A DNA stretch of 64,000 nt from Streptomyces alfalfae (GCF_004127445.1 NZ_QEXM01000043.1:1-64000), one strand, 5' to 3'; positions 43,101 through 52,471 are shown, counted from the first letter of the stretch. A program made the numbers and translations. Notes: generated by a model from the sequence alone, not told the origin.

Positions 43101-45284
43101 TCAGCCGTCGCTGAACTTCTCGCCGCTCGAAGCCTTCTCGACGAGCAGCGCGGGCGGCGTGAACCGCTCCCCGTAGGTGTCGGCGAGCTCACGCGCGCGT
43201 GCCACGAAGCCGGGCAGGCCCCCCTCGTAGCCGTTGATGTACTGGAGCACGCCGCCCGTCCAGCCGGGGAAGCCGATGCCGAGGATGGAACCGATGTTGG
43301 CGTCGGCGACCGAGGTCAGCACGCCCTCTTCGAGGAGGCGCACGGTGTCGAGCGCCTCGGCGAAGAGCATCCGCTCCTGCATGTCCTGGAACGGGATCCG
43401 GTGTCCGGGCTCGGTGAAGTGCTCGCGCAGGCCCGGCCAGAGGCGGTCCCGCTTGCCGTCCACGTACTCGTAGAAGCCCGCCCCCCCGCTCCTGCCGGGA
43501 CGCCCGAACTCGTCCACCATGCGGTCGATGACGGTGTCCGCGGGGTGGACCGTCCAGGCGCCGCCCGCCTCCTCGACGGCCCGCCTCGTCTCGTCGCGGA
43601 TCTTGCGGGGCAGCGTCAGGGTCAGCTCGTCCATGAGGGAGAGGACCTTCGCGGGGTATCCGGCCTGGGCGGCGGCCTGCTCGACGGAGGCGGGCTCGAT
43701 GCCCTCGCCGACCATCGCGACGCCTTCGTTGATGAAGTGCCCGATGACGCGGGAGGTGAAGAAGCCGCGCGAGTCGTTGACCACGATCGGCGTCTTGTTG
43801 ATCTGGCGCACCAGGTCGAAGGCGCGGGCCAGCGCCTCGTCGCCGGTCCGCTCGCCCTTGATGATCTCCACGAGCGGCATCTTGTCGACGGGCGAGAAGA
43901 AGTGCAGCCCGATGAAGTCGACGGGGCGGGTGACGCCCTCCGCCAGCGTGGTGATGGGCAGGGTGGAGGTGTTGGAGCAGAGCAGGGCGTCCGGCTCGAC
44001 GACGTCCTGGATCTCCTGGAACACCTTGTGCTTGAGCGCGGTGTCCTCGAAGACCGCCTCGATCACCGCGTCACAGCCGGCGAGCGCCCGGGGGTCGGCG
44101 GTCGGCGTGATGCGGGCGAGCAGCGCGTCGGCCTTCTCCCGCGTCGTACGGCCGCGCTGGACCGCCTTGTCGCAGAGCTTCTCGGAGTAGCCCTTGCCCT
44201 TGGCCGCGGCCTCGGCGGAGACGTCCTTGAGGACGACCTCGATGCCCGCGCGGGCGCACGAGTACGCGATGCCCGCGCCCATCATGCCCGCGCCGAGCAC
44301 GGCGACCTTGCGCACGGTCCTCGGCTCGATGCCCCGGGGCCGGTTGGCGCCGGAGTTGACGGCCTGGAGGTCGAAGAAGAACGCCTGGATCATGTTCTTC
44401 GCGACCTGGCCCGTGACCAGCTCGGTGAAGTACCTGGCCTCGATGGTCTGCGCCGTCTCGAAGTCGACCTGGGAGCCCTCGACGGCCGCCGCGAGGATGT
44501 TGCGGGGCGCCGGGTAGTTGGCGCCCGCGGTCTGCTTCTTGAGGTTGGCGGGGAACGCGGGCAGGTTCGCCGCGAACTTGGGGTGGGCGGGCGTGCCGCC
44601 GGGGATGCGGTAGCCCGGCCGGTCCCAGGGCTGCCGCGACTCGGGGTTGGCGTCGATGAAGGCGCGGGCCTTCTCCAGCATCTCTTCGCGGGTGGCGGCC
44701 ACCTCGTGGACGAGGCCGTTCTCCAGGGCCCGCCGCGGGCTGTACTGGGTGCCCTGGAGCAGCACCTTCAGGAGCGCGTCCGTGATGCCCATGAGGCGTA
44801 CGGCGCGGGTGACGCCGCCGCCCGCGGGCAGCAGGCCGAGCGTCACCTCGGGCAGGCCGATCTTGGAGCCGGGGGCGTCGAGGGCCACGCGGTGGTGGGA
44901 GGCGAGGGCGATCTCGTAGCCGCCGCCGAGGGCCGCGCCGTTGATGGCGGCGACGACGGGCTTGCCGAGGGTCTCGATGCGGCGCAGCGCGCTCTTGATG
45001 GCGCTGCCGGCCTCGAACGCCTGCCGCGCGTTCTCCGGGCCGATCCTGATCATGTCCTTGAGGTCGCCGCCCGCGAAGAAGGTCTTCTTGGCGGAGGTGT
45101 AGATGAAGCCCCGGATGGCGTCCTCGTCGGCCTGTACGGCGGCCTCGGCGCGGTCGGCGATGGCCGCGATGGAATCCCTGAACGCCTGGTTCATGGTGTT
45201 CGCGGACTGATCGGGGTCGTCGAGGACGAGCGTGACGACGCCGGTGTCGTCCTGTTCCCAGCGGATGGTGGTGCGCTCGGTCAT
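43101..45284 (-). CDS. Multifunctional fatty acid oxidation protein (FadB-like)
   Basis: 727-aa fusion of enoyl-CoA hydratase (residues 1-190) and 3-hydroxyacyl-CoA dehydrogenase (about 330-620). The hydratase has GGDLKDMI and GAALGGGYEIAL; Glu in IGLPEVTLGLLPAGGG is catalytic. The NAD motif is VAVLGAGMMGAGIA. It does two steps of the beta-oxidation spiral. ATG 45284 has GGAG with 8-nt spacing. The thiolase gene lies upstream beyond a 222-bp repeat-bearing gap. Confidence 0.94.
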   Translation of the reverse strand: MTERTTIRWEQDDTGVVTLVLDDPDQSANTMNQAFRDSIAAIADRAEAAVQADEDAIRGFIYTSAKKTFFAGGDLKDMIRIGPENARQAFEAGSAIKSALRRIETLGKPVVAAINGAALGGGYEIALASHHRVALDAPGSKIGLPEVTLGLLPAGGGVTRAVRLMGITDALLKVLLQGTQYSPRRALENGLVHEVAATREEMLEKARAFIDANPESRQPWDRPGYRIPGGTPAHPKFAANLPAFPANLKKQTAGANYPAPRNILAAAVEGSQVDFETAQTIEARYFTELVTGQVAKNMIQAFFFDLQAVNSGANRPRGIEPRTVRKVAVLGAGMMGAGIAYSCARAGIEVVLKDVSAEAAAKGKGYSEKLCDKAVQRGRTTREKADALLARITPTADPRALAGCDAVIEAVFEDTALKHKVFQEIQDVVEPDALLCSNTSTLPITTLAEGVTRPVDFIGLHFFSPVDKMPLVEIIKGERTGDEALARAFDLVRQINKTPIVVNDSRGFFTSRVIGHFINEGVAMVGEGIEPASVEQAAAQAGYPAKVLSLMDELTLTLPRKIRDETRRAVEEAGGAWTVHPADTVIDRMVDEFGRPGRSGGAGFYEYVDGKRDRLWPGLREHFTEPGHRIPFQDMQERMLFAEALDTVRLLEEGVLTSVADANIGSILGIGFPGWTGGVLQYINGYEGGLPGFVARARELADTYGERFTPPALLVEKASSGEKFSDG

Positions 45285-45371
45285 GTTCTTGTCTCCGTGA
45301 GGTCTGGTGAGGGCTGGGCGGGGTCCGGGGTGGGTGGCTGGGGTCTCTCGGCCGATCGACCGCCGGAGAGG

Positions 45372-45480
45372 GCCGGCCGCGCGGTCCCCGCGCCCCCGGG
45401 AGGCGCGGCGGAGCCGCTGCTTCAGGGGAGCGGGGAACTGCGCGAGCGACCACGACGGACCCGCGGTCGACAGCGCGCCC
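45372..45480 (-). repeat. Streptomyces-type interspersed intergenic repeat
   Basis: The segment GGGGAACTGCGCGAGCGACC at about 45433-45452, followed by ACGACGGACCCGCGG, matches a palindromic element seen in many Streptomyces intergenic regions. It lies in the FadB-thiolase gap. Boundaries are approximate. Confidence 0.6.
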
Positions 45481-45506
45481 CCGCCCCGACGGCGCGGCGC
45501 GTGGCG

Positions 45507-46721
45507 CTACAGCCGCTCGACGATGGTCGCGATGCCCATGCCCCCGCCCACGCACAACGTGGCCAGCCCGTACCGCAGGTCCCTCCGCTCCAGTTCGTCC
45601 ACGAGCGTCCCGAGGATCATCGCCCCGGTGGCGCCCAAGGGGTGCCCCAACGCGATCGCGCCGCCGTTGACGTTGACCTTGTCCAGGGACAGGCCCATGT
45701 CCTTCACGAAGCGCAGGACGACGGCCGCGAAGGCCTCGTTGATCTCGACGAGGTCGATGTCGTCGATGGTGAGCCCGGCCTTGGCGAGCGCCTTGCGGGT
45801 CGCGGGCGCGGGCCCGGTGAGCATGATCAGCGGCTCGGAGCCGGAGACCGCCGCGGAGACGATCCGCGCGCGCGGGGTGAGGCCGTGGCGCTCGCCGACC
45901 TCCTTGGTGCCGACGGCGACCAGTGAGGCGCCGTCGACGATGCCGGAGGAGTTGCCCGCGTGGTGGACGTGGTCGATCCGCTCGATCCAGTGGTACTTCT
46001 GCAGCGCGACCGCGTCGAAGCCGCCGAGGTCGCCGATGTCCTTGAAGGACGGCTTCAGCTTGGCGAGGGAGTCGGCGGTGGTGCCGGGGCGCAGGTGCTC
46101 GTCGTGGTCGAGGACCACGAGGCCGTTGCGGTCCTTGACGGGCACGACGGACCGCGCGAAGCGGCCCTCCTTCCAGGCCGTGGCGGCCCGCTCCTGCGAG
46201 AGCGCCGCGTACTCGTCGACGTCGCGCCGGGAGAAGCCCTCGACGGTGGCGATCAGGTCGGCGCCGATGCCCTGGGGCGCGAACTCCGTCTCGAAGTTGG
46301 TCATGGGGTCGGCGAACCAGGCGCCGCCGTCGGAGGCCATCGGCACCCGCGACATCGACTCGACGCCGCCCGCGAGGACCAGGTCCTCCCAGCCCGAGCG
46401 GATCTTCATCGCGGCGAGGTTGACCGCTTCGAGGCCGGAGGCGCAGAAGCGGTTCTCCTGGACGCCGGCGACGGTGTCGGGGAGGCCGGCGGCGATGGCG
46501 GCGATGCGCGCGATGTCGGAGCCCTGGTCGCCGACCGGGCCGACCACGCCGAGGACGATGTCGTCGATCGCGGCCGGGTCGAGGCCGGGGAAGCGGTCGC
46601 GGATCTCGTGGATCAGGCCGACGACGAGGTCGATCGGCTTGGTGCCGTGCAGGGCGCCGCCGGCCTTGCCGCGTCCGCGCGGGGTGCGGATCGCGTCGTA
46701 CACATACGCTTCGGTGGTCAC
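45507..46721 (-). CDS. Acetyl-CoA C-acetyltransferase (thiolase)
   Basis: 404-aa thiolase closing the beta-oxidation cycle. The nucleophile Cys is in ENRFCASGLEAV. The histidine motif is GGAIALGHPLGATGA and the second Cys motif is TLCVGGGMGIA. GTG 46721 is the start. It lies 57 bp below the acyl-CoA dehydrogenase gene. Length is normal for FadA-type enzymes. Confidence 0.95.
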   Translation of the reverse strand: MTTEAYVYDAIRTPRGRGKAGGALHGTKPIDLVVGLIHEIRDRFPGLDPAAIDDIVLGVVGPVGDQGSDIARIAAIAAGLPDTVAGVQENRFCASGLEAVNLAAMKIRSGWEDLVLAGGVESMSRVPMASDGGAWFADPMTNFETEFAPQGIGADLIATVEGFSRRDVDEYAALSQERAATAWKEGRFARSVVPVKDRNGLVVLDHDEHLRPGTTADSLAKLKPSFKDIGDLGGFDAVALQKYHWIERIDHVHHAGNSSGIVDGASLVAVGTKEVGERHGLTPRARIVSAAVSGSEPLIMLTGPAPATRKALAKAGLTIDDIDLVEINEAFAAVVLRFVKDMGLSLDKVNVNGGAIALGHPLGATGAMILGTLVDELERRDLRYGLATLCVGGGMGIATIVERL

Positions 46722-46778
46722 GCGTTGAGCCTTTCGCGGGTCTTCGGGAGGGGGAAGGTCGGTCCGGGAGGGTGCGGG

Positions 46779-47921
46779 TCAGCCGAGGAGGGAGCGGCCG
46801 ATGATCTCCTTCATGATCTCGGTCGTGCCGCCGTAGATGGTCTGGATGCGGCCGTCCGTGAAGGCCCTGGCCACGCGGTGCTCCGCCATGTAGCCGTAAC
46901 CTCCGTGCAGTTGCAGGCACCGGTCCGCGACACGCTTCTGGAGTTCGGTCGCCCACCACTTGGCCATGGAGGCGTGGACGGCGTCCAGTTCCCCGTTCGA
47001 GTGATCGACGACGCACCGGTCGAGGAACGTACGGGTGACGGCGCACTCGGTGGCCATCTCCGCGATCTCGAAGCGGATGTGCTGGAGCTTGGCCAGCGGC
47101 CGTCCGAAGGCCTCGCGCTCCTTCACGTACTCCGTGGTGATCTCCAGGAGGTGCTCGGCGGCGGCGATGCCCGCGACGGCGATGCCCATGCGCTCCTGGG
47201 CGAGGTTCGTCATCAGGTGGACGAAGGCGCCGTTCAGGTCGCCGAGCAGGTTCTCCTTCGGCACGCGTACGTCGTGGAAGAACAGCTCGGCGGTGTCCTG
47301 GGACTTCTGGCCGATCTTGTCGAGGTTGCGGCCCCGCTCGAAGCCCTCCATGCCGCGCTCGACGACGAGCAGGGAGAGGCCGTGGGCGCCGCCCTGGGGG
47401 GACGTCTTGGCGACGACGATGACGAGGTCGGCGAGGATGCCGTTGGAGATGAACGTCTTGGAGCCGTTGAGCACCCAGTGGTCGCCCCGGTCCTCGGCGC
47501 TGGTGCGGACGGCCTGGAGGTCTGAGCCCGCGCCCGGCTCCGTCATCGCGATGGCGGTGATCAGCTCCCCCGAGCAGAAGCCGGGCAGCCAGCGCCGCTT
47601 CTGCTCCCCGGTGGCGAGGGAGGTGAGGTAGGGGCCGATGATGTCGTTGTGCAGGCCGACCGCGAGCCCGGCGGCGCCGGCGCGCGTGAACTCCTCGGCG
47701 AGGACCGCGGAATAGCGGAAGTCGGCGTTCCCGCCGCCGCCGTACTCCTCGGGGACGGCGAGCCCGAGGAGCCCCTGCCTGCCCGCGGCCAGCCAGGCGT
47801 CGCGGGAGACGATGCCGTCCTTCTCCCACTGCTCGTAGTGCGGGAGCACCTCCTTGGCGAGGAAGGTGCGCACGGTCTCGCGGAACGCGTCGTGCTCGGC
47901 GGAGAAGATCTGCCGTTTCAT
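46779..47921 (-). CDS. Acyl-CoA dehydrogenase
   Basis: 380-aa FAD-dependent dehydrogenase of the acyl-CoA chain. The family signatures MTEPGAGSDL and the C-terminal QLHGGYGYM are present. The catalytic base is probably the Glu of IYGGTTEIMKEI. ATG 47921 overlaps the CaiB stop (ATGA). It supplies enoyl-CoA to the FadB-like protein. Chain length or branching preference is not readable. Confidence 0.95.
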   Translation of the reverse strand: MKRQIFSAEHDAFRETVRTFLAKEVLPHYEQWEKDGIVSRDAWLAAGRQGLLGLAVPEEYGGGGNADFRYSAVLAEEFTRAGAAGLAVGLHNDIIGPYLTSLATGEQKRRWLPGFCSGELITAIAMTEPGAGSDLQAVRTSAEDRGDHWVLNGSKTFISNGILADLVIVVAKTSPQGGAHGLSLLVVERGMEGFERGRNLDKIGQKSQDTAELFFHDVRVPKENLLGDLNGAFVHLMTNLAQERMGIAVAGIAAAEHLLEITTEYVKEREAFGRPLAKLQHIRFEIAEMATECAVTRTFLDRCVVDHSNGELDAVHASMAKWWATELQKRVADRCLQLHGGYGYMAEHRVARAFTDGRIQTIYGGTTEIMKEIIGRSLLG

Positions 47922-49090
47922 GGGTACGTGGTCTCCTGGTCTTCCGGCGGCGGGGGCGGCGGGGAGGGCGCGAGGCCCGGCACGCCCCAGTCCCCCGCCA
48001 CCTCCGCGGTGTGGGCGCCGGGCCGCGCGGGGCCGCGGCGGACCTCGGTGGGGGTGCGGGAGAAGCGGGGCGCCGGGGCGGGCTGGGTGATGCCGCCGTG
48101 GTCGGTGAAGGTGCCGCGGGCGGCGAGATGCGGGTGCGCCGGGGCCTCGCGCAGCGACAGCACGGGGGCCACGCAGGCGTCGGAGTCCCCGAAGAGGGCC
48201 GTCCACTCCTCGCGGGTGCGCTCCTTGAAGCGGGCGGCGACGGCGGCGCGCAGCTCGCCCCAGCGGCCGGGGTCGTTGCGGGCGTCGGCCGCCTCGCCGA
48301 GGCCGAGGAGCGCGGCGAACTCGTCGTAGAAGCGCTGCTCCAGGGGGCCGACGGCCATGTGGCCGCCGTCGGAGGTCTCGTAGGCGCCGTAGAAGGGGCA
48401 GCCGCCGTCCAGGAGGTTGGCGCCGCGGCGGTCCTGCCAGCTGCCGGCCGCCAGCATGCCGTGGATCATCGCGGAGAGGTGGGCGGCGCCGTCGACGATC
48501 GCGGCGTCCACGACCTGGCCCTCGCCGTGCACGCGCGCGTGGTGGAGCGCGGCGAGGGCGCCGACGACGAGGTAGAGCGCACCGCCCGCGTAGTCGCCGA
48601 CGAGGTTGGCGGGGACCACGGGCGGCCCGCCCGGGTTGCCGATCATGCCGAGGGCGCCGGTGATCGCGATGTACGCGATGTCGTGCCCGGCGCGCCGGGC
48701 GAGCGGCCCGTCCTGGCCCCAGCCGGTCATCCGGGCGTAGACGAGGGCGGGGTTGCGGGCGTGGCAGGGCCCGGGGCCGACGCCGAGGCGTTCGGCGACG
48801 CCCGGCCGGTAGCCCTCGACGAGGACGTCCGCGCGCTCGACGAGGTCGAGGACGCGGGCGACGCCGTCGGCGGTCTTCAGGTCGAGGATCACCGAGCGCT
48901 TGTTGCGGTTGGTGACGTCATACTCCGGGTTGATGGCGAGGCCGCCTCCGCCGGGCCGGTCGACGCGGACGACGTCGGCCCCGAGGTCGGCGAGGAGCAT
49001 GGCCGCGAAAGGGCCGGGCCCGATGCCCGCGAGCTCCACCACGCGCACCCCGGCGAGCGGGCCGTGAACGCGCTTGCCTGGTCCTGCCAT
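47918..49090 (-). CDS. CaiB/BaiF CoA-transferase family protein (alpha-methylacyl-CoA racemase-like)
   Basis: 390-aa family III CoA-transferase fold. The N-terminal VVELAGIGPGPFAAMLLADLG is typical of alpha-methylacyl-CoA racemases. The catalytic Asp is in NLVGDYAGG. In racemases this enables oxidation of 2-methyl-branched fatty acids, which are common in Streptomyces. ATG 49090 is the first gene of the catabolic operon; the tail after residue 375 is Pro-rich. Racemase versus transferase activity is not settled. Confidence 0.88.
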   Translation of the reverse strand: MAGPGKRVHGPLAGVRVVELAGIGPGPFAAMLLADLGADVVRVDRPGGGGLAINPEYDVTNRNKRSVILDLKTADGVARVLDLVERADVLVEGYRPGVAERLGVGPGPCHARNPALVYARMTGWGQDGPLARRAGHDIAYIAITGALGMIGNPGGPPVVPANLVGDYAGGALYLVVGALAALHHARVHGEGQVVDAAIVDGAAHLSAMIHGMLAAGSWQDRRGANLLDGGCPFYGAYETSDGGHMAVGPLEQRFYDEFAALLGLGEAADARNDPGRWGELRAAVAARFKERTREEWTALFGDSDACVAPVLSLREAPAHPHLAARGTFTDHGGITQPAPAPRFSRTPTEVRRGPARPGAHTAEVAGDWGVPGLAPSPPPPPPEDQETTYP

Positions 49091-49113
49091 TGAGCCCCCA
49101 GCGCTATGACACA

Positions 49114-49184
49114 AGTGATGTAACACCAGTGATGCTAAGAACGTGTTCCACCGCGCACAAGCCCTTGACGAGCAAGCGCTTAGC
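49114..49184. promoter_or_regulatory. Operator-like repeats upstream of the CaiB operon
   Basis: AGTGATG occurs at 49114-49120 and 49128-49134, 14 bp apart. AGCAAGCGCTTAGC at 49171-49184 resembles TetR (KstR2-type) boxes with an AAGCGCTT core. Both lie in the divergent gap with the DUF523 gene. Confidence 0.45.
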
Positions 49185-49208
49185 CAATTCGGGCCACGGC
49201 CCCCCGCC

Positions 49209-49235
49209 GGGGGCCGTTCACAGGCCCCCTAGCCT
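49209..49235 (+). promoter_or_regulatory. Hairpin and -10 box TAGCCT of the DUF523 gene
   Basis: A 7-bp hairpin (GGGGGCC and GGCCCCC arms, 49209-49229) abuts TAGCCT at 49230-49235. Six bases later is ATG 49242, so the mRNA is likely leaderless. Confidence 0.5.
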
Positions 49236-49241
49236 GGACAT

Positions 49242-49691
49242 ATGGAACCGATACTGGTCAGCGCCTGCCTGCGGGGAGTCCCGTGCCGCTACGACGGCCG
49301 GGACAAGGCGTCGCCCGAGCTCGACGCGGCGCTGGCGGGCCGCGACGTCGTGTCGTTCTGCCCGGAGGCCGCAGGCGGCCTGCCGACGCCGCGCCGCCCC
49401 GCCGAACTGTCCGGCGGCGACGGGCACGCCGTCCTCGACGGCACGGCGCGGGTGGTGGAGGACACCGGACGCGACGTGACGGCGGCGTTCGTGGACGGTG
49501 CGCACCGCGCGCTCGCGGCGGCGCGGCACGCCGGATGCACGCGGGCGCTGCTGATGCCGCGCAGCCCCTCGTGCGGGCGCGGATCGGTGTACGACGGCTC
49601 GTTCGCCGGGGAGCTCGTGGCGGGCGACGGCGTGACGGCGGCGCTCCTGGAGCGGCACGGCGTCACCGTACGGGTGGCGCCCGGCGCCTGA
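49242..49691 (+). CDS. DUF523 domain-containing protein
   Basis: 149 aa. The conserved family parts are VSACLRGVPCRYDG at the N-terminus, FCPEAAGGLPTPRRPAE, and LMPRSPSCGRG. Three conserved cysteines suggest metal or cluster binding. Function of the family is not known to me. It is predicted to be leaderless. It is followed 84 bp later by the saccharopine-dehydrogenase-like gene. Confidence 0.88.
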   Translation: MEPILVSACLRGVPCRYDGRDKASPELDAALAGRDVVSFCPEAAGGLPTPRRPAELSGGDGHAVLDGTARVVEDTGRDVTAAFVDGAHRALAAARHAGCTRALLMPRSPSCGRGSVYDGSFAGELVAGDGVTAALLERHGVTVRVAPGA

Positions 49692-49775
49692 CCGACGCGG
49701 GGACTGGCGCCCCGGGCGTCGTGGGCTAGCCTCGGCCACCGACATCGGCGCGACACGCACGGCGGAGAGGTGCCC

Positions 49776-50963
49776 ATGAGCAGTGAGACCAAGGAACGCC
49801 CGTACGACATCGTGCTCTTCGGAGCGACCGGCTTCGTGGGGGTGCTCACCGCGGAGTATCTGGCCGCGCACGCGCCCGAGGGGCTGCGGTGGGCCGTCGC
49901 GGGGCGCGACACGGGCAAGCTGGAGCGGCTGCGGGAGCGCCTCGCGGAGCGCCACCCGGAGTGCGCGAAGCTCCCCCTGGTGCGCGCCGACGTGGCCGAC
50001 ACGGCGTCGCTGGAAGAACTGGCGGGCAGCGCCCGCGTGGTGGCCTCGACCGTCGGCCCGTATCTGACGTACGGGCAAGAGCTGGTCGCCGCCTGCGCCG
50101 ACGCGGGCACGGACTACGTGGACCTGACGGGCGAGCCGGAGTTCGTCGACCTCATGTACGTGCGGCACGACGCCCGCGCGCGGGTGACCGGCGCCCGGCT
50201 CGTGCACACCTGCGGCTTCGACTCGGTCCCGCACGACCTGGGCGTGTACTTCACGGTCAAGCAGCTGCCGGAGGGCGTCCCGCTGCGGGTCGACGGCTTC
50301 GTGCACACCACCGCGCGGTTCTCCGGCGGCACGTTCGCCTCCGCGCTCAACCAGCTGGGCCGCGGCCCGCAGATGGCGGCGGCCGCGAAGGAGCGGCGGC
50401 GACACGAGCCGCGCCCGGCCGGCCGCACGGCGTACGCGCCGCCCGGCACGCCCCGGTACGCGGCCGAGGTCGGCGCGTGGGCGCTGCCGCTGCCGACGAT
50501 CGACCCGCGGGTGGTGCAGCGCTCGGCGCGCGCCATCGACCGCTACGGCCCCGACTTCCGCTACCGGCACTACGCGGCCGTCAGGACGCTGCCCATGGCG
50601 CTCGGCGCCCCGATCGCCCTCGGCGCCCTCGTGGCCGCGGCCCAACTGCCGCCCGTGCGACGCTTCCTGTCCGGGCGGCTCAAGCCCGGCGACGGGCCGA
50701 GCGAGGCGCAGCGGGCGGCGGCGCGGTTCTCGGTGCGGTTCGTCGGCGAGGGCGGCGGCAGGCGGGTCTTCACCGAGGTGTCCGGGGGCGACCCGGGGTA
50801 CGACGAGACGGCGAAGATGCTGGGCGAGTCCGCGCTCTGCCTCGCCCTGGACGACCTGCCGGCGGAGGGCGGCCAGCTCACCCCCGCCGTGGCGATGGGC
50901 GACGCGCTCCTGGCCCGGCTCGACGCGGCGGGGCTGCGGTTCCGCGTGGCCGCCGTGCGCTAG
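49776..50963 (+). CDS. Saccharopine dehydrogenase-like / trans-acting enoyl reductase family protein
   Basis: 395-aa Rossmann protein. The NAD(P) motif is VLFGATGFVGVLTAEYL. VASTVGPYLTYG, DYVDLTGE and HTCGFDSVPHDLG are conserved in the actinobacterial family related to the mycobacterial trans-acting enoyl reductase of glycolipid synthesis. A hydrophobic stretch near residue 280 is also characteristic. ATG 49776 has GAGAGG 6 nt upstream. It probably reduces a double bond in a lipid or polyketide; the substrate is unknown. Confidence 0.85.
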   Translation: MSSETKERPYDIVLFGATGFVGVLTAEYLAAHAPEGLRWAVAGRDTGKLERLRERLAERHPECAKLPLVRADVADTASLEELAGSARVVASTVGPYLTYGQELVAACADAGTDYVDLTGEPEFVDLMYVRHDARARVTGARLVHTCGFDSVPHDLGVYFTVKQLPEGVPLRVDGFVHTTARFSGGTFASALNQLGRGPQMAAAAKERRRHEPRPAGRTAYAPPGTPRYAAEVGAWALPLPTIDPRVVQRSARAIDRYGPDFRYRHYAAVRTLPMALGAPIALGALVAAAQLPPVRRFLSGRLKPGDGPSEAQRAAARFSVRFVGEGGGRRVFTEVSGGDPGYDETAKMLGESALCLALDDLPAEGGQLTPAVAMGDALLARLDAAGLRFRVAAVR

Positions 50964-50972
50964 ACACGCCTG

Positions 50973-51002
50973 AAGGGGCGCCCCGCGCGCGGGGCGCCCC
51001 TT
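50973..51002. terminator. Bidirectional terminator between reductase and GAPDH genes
   Basis: A perfect 30-bp palindrome (13-bp stem, 4-nt loop) with AA at one end and TT at the other, in the convergent gap. Confidence 0.9.
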
Positions 51003-51016
51003 CGTGGGCCACGGGA

Positions 51017-52471
51017 TCAGGCCACCGGTACCGGGTAGGTCGGGTACTCGACCCCGGAGACGTACTGCACGACGCGGATGACCTGGCACGAGTAGCCGAA
51101 CTCGTTGTCGTACCAGAGGTAGAGGATCGCGCTGTCGCCGTCGACCTTGGTCGCCCCGGCGTCGACGATCGACGCGTGGCGCGAGCCGATGAAGTCGTTC
51201 GACACCGCGTCCGGGGCGCTGGTGAAGTCGATCTGACGCTTCAGCGGCGAGGTCAGCGACACGTTGCGGAGGTAGTCGAGGACCTCTTCGCGCTCCGCCT
51301 CGCGGCCGAGCGTCAGGCTGAGGATCGCGATGGAGACGTCCGGCACGGGCACGCGGATCGAGCTGCCGGTGATGGGCGCCTTGAGGTCGGGCAGCGCCTT
51401 GGCGACGGCGGAGGCGGCGCCGGTCTCGGTGATGACCATGTTGAGCGGCGCGGAGCGGCCACGGCGGTCGGCCTTGTGGTAGTTGTCCAGCAGGTTCTGG
51501 TCGTTGGTGAACGAGTGGATGGTCTCCACGTGGCCGCGGAGCACGCCGTACTCGTCCGCCATCGCCTTCAGCGGCGGGACGATCGCGTTGGTGGTGCACG
51601 AGGCGCACGACAGGATCTGCTCGTCCGGCTTGATCGTGTCGTGGTTGACGCCGTGCACGATGTTCGGGACGTCGCCCTTGCCGGGCGCGGTCAGGACGAC
51701 CTTGTCGATGCCGGGGCGCAGGTGCTGGGAGAGGCCCTCGCGGTCGCGCCACTTGCCGGTGTTGTCGATGAGGATGGCGTCCTTGACGCCGTACGCCGTG
51801 TAGTCGACCTCGGAGGGGTCGTTGGCGTAGATGACCTTGATCTCGTTGCCGTTGGCGATGATCGTGCTGTTCGCCTCGTCGACCGTGATCGTGCCCTGGA
51901 ACTGGCCGTGGATGGAGTCGCGGCGCAGCAGCGAAGCCCGCTTGACGAGGTCGTCGGCGGCCCGGCTGCCGCCCGGGCGCACGACGATGGCGCGCAGCCG
52001 CAGGCCGTTGCCGGAGCCGGCCTTCTCGATGAGCAGCCGGGCGACGAGGCGGCCGATGCGGCCGAAGCCGTAGAGGACGACATCGCGTCCCCGGCGGCAC
52101 TCGATCTTGTTCTCACCCGTGGCGCCGGCGACGGCCTCGGCGGTGAACTCCGCCACGGAGAGCCCGCGGTCGTCGCTCTTGTACGTCGCGGCGAGCATGC
52201 CGAGGTCGATCTGCGAGGGGCCGAGGTCCAGGGCGGTGAGGGCCTGGAGGAACGGCAGCGTCTCGGTGACCGAGAGCTCCTCGCCGGCGATCTGCCGGGC
52301 GAACCGGTGCGTCTTGAGGATGCTGACCACCGACTTGTTCACCAGGGAGCGGCTGTGCAGCAGGACCGTGACGTCCCGCTCGCGGTGCAGCTTCCCGATG
52401 AGCGGGATCATCGACTCCGCGATCTCCTCGCGGTTCTTCCAATTGGTGAACGAGTCGTCATTGACAGTCAC
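51017..52471 (-). CDS. Glyceraldehyde-3-phosphate dehydrogenase, N-terminally extended type
   Basis: 484-aa GAPDH, about 150 residues longer than glycolytic GapA. The NAD motif VVLYGFGRIGR begins at residue 131. The active-site Cys is in SCASCTTNAI and the His is in ETIHSFTND. Residues 1-130 form a helical extension (for example AESMIPLIGKLHRERDVTVL). Such long forms occur in actinobacteria and are thought to be gluconeogenic or specialised; this is inference. GTG 52471 has only a weak AAAGA site. Confidence 0.92.
   Translation of the reverse strand: MTVNDDSFTNWKNREEIAESMIPLIGKLHRERDVTVLLHSRSLVNKSVVSILKTHRFARQIAGEELSVTETLPFLQALTALDLGPSQIDLGMLAATYKSDDRGLSVAEFTAEAVAGATGENKIECRRGRDVVLYGFGRIGRLVARLLIEKAGSGNGLRLRAIVVRPGGSRAADDLVKRASLLRRDSIHGQFQGTITVDEANSTIIANGNEIKVIYANDPSEVDYTAYGVKDAILIDNTGKWRDREGLSQHLRPGIDKVVLTAPGKGDVPNIVHGVNHDTIKPDEQILSCASCTTNAIVPPLKAMADEYGVLRGHVETIHSFTNDQNLLDNYHKADRRGRSAPLNMVITETGAASAVAKALPDLKAPITGSSIRVPVPDVSIAILSLTLGREAEREEVLDYLRNVSLTSPLKRQIDFTSAPDAVSNDFIGSRHASIVDAGATKVDGDSAILYLWYDNEFGYSCQVIRVVQYVSGVEYPTYPVPVA

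Noticed and set aside
44071..47829. Very long minus-strand open frame (about 1250 codons)
   Set aside because: It lies in the wrong phase across the FadB, thiolase and acyl-CoA dehydrogenase genes and is Arg/Pro/Gly-rich; it is a high-GC shadow.
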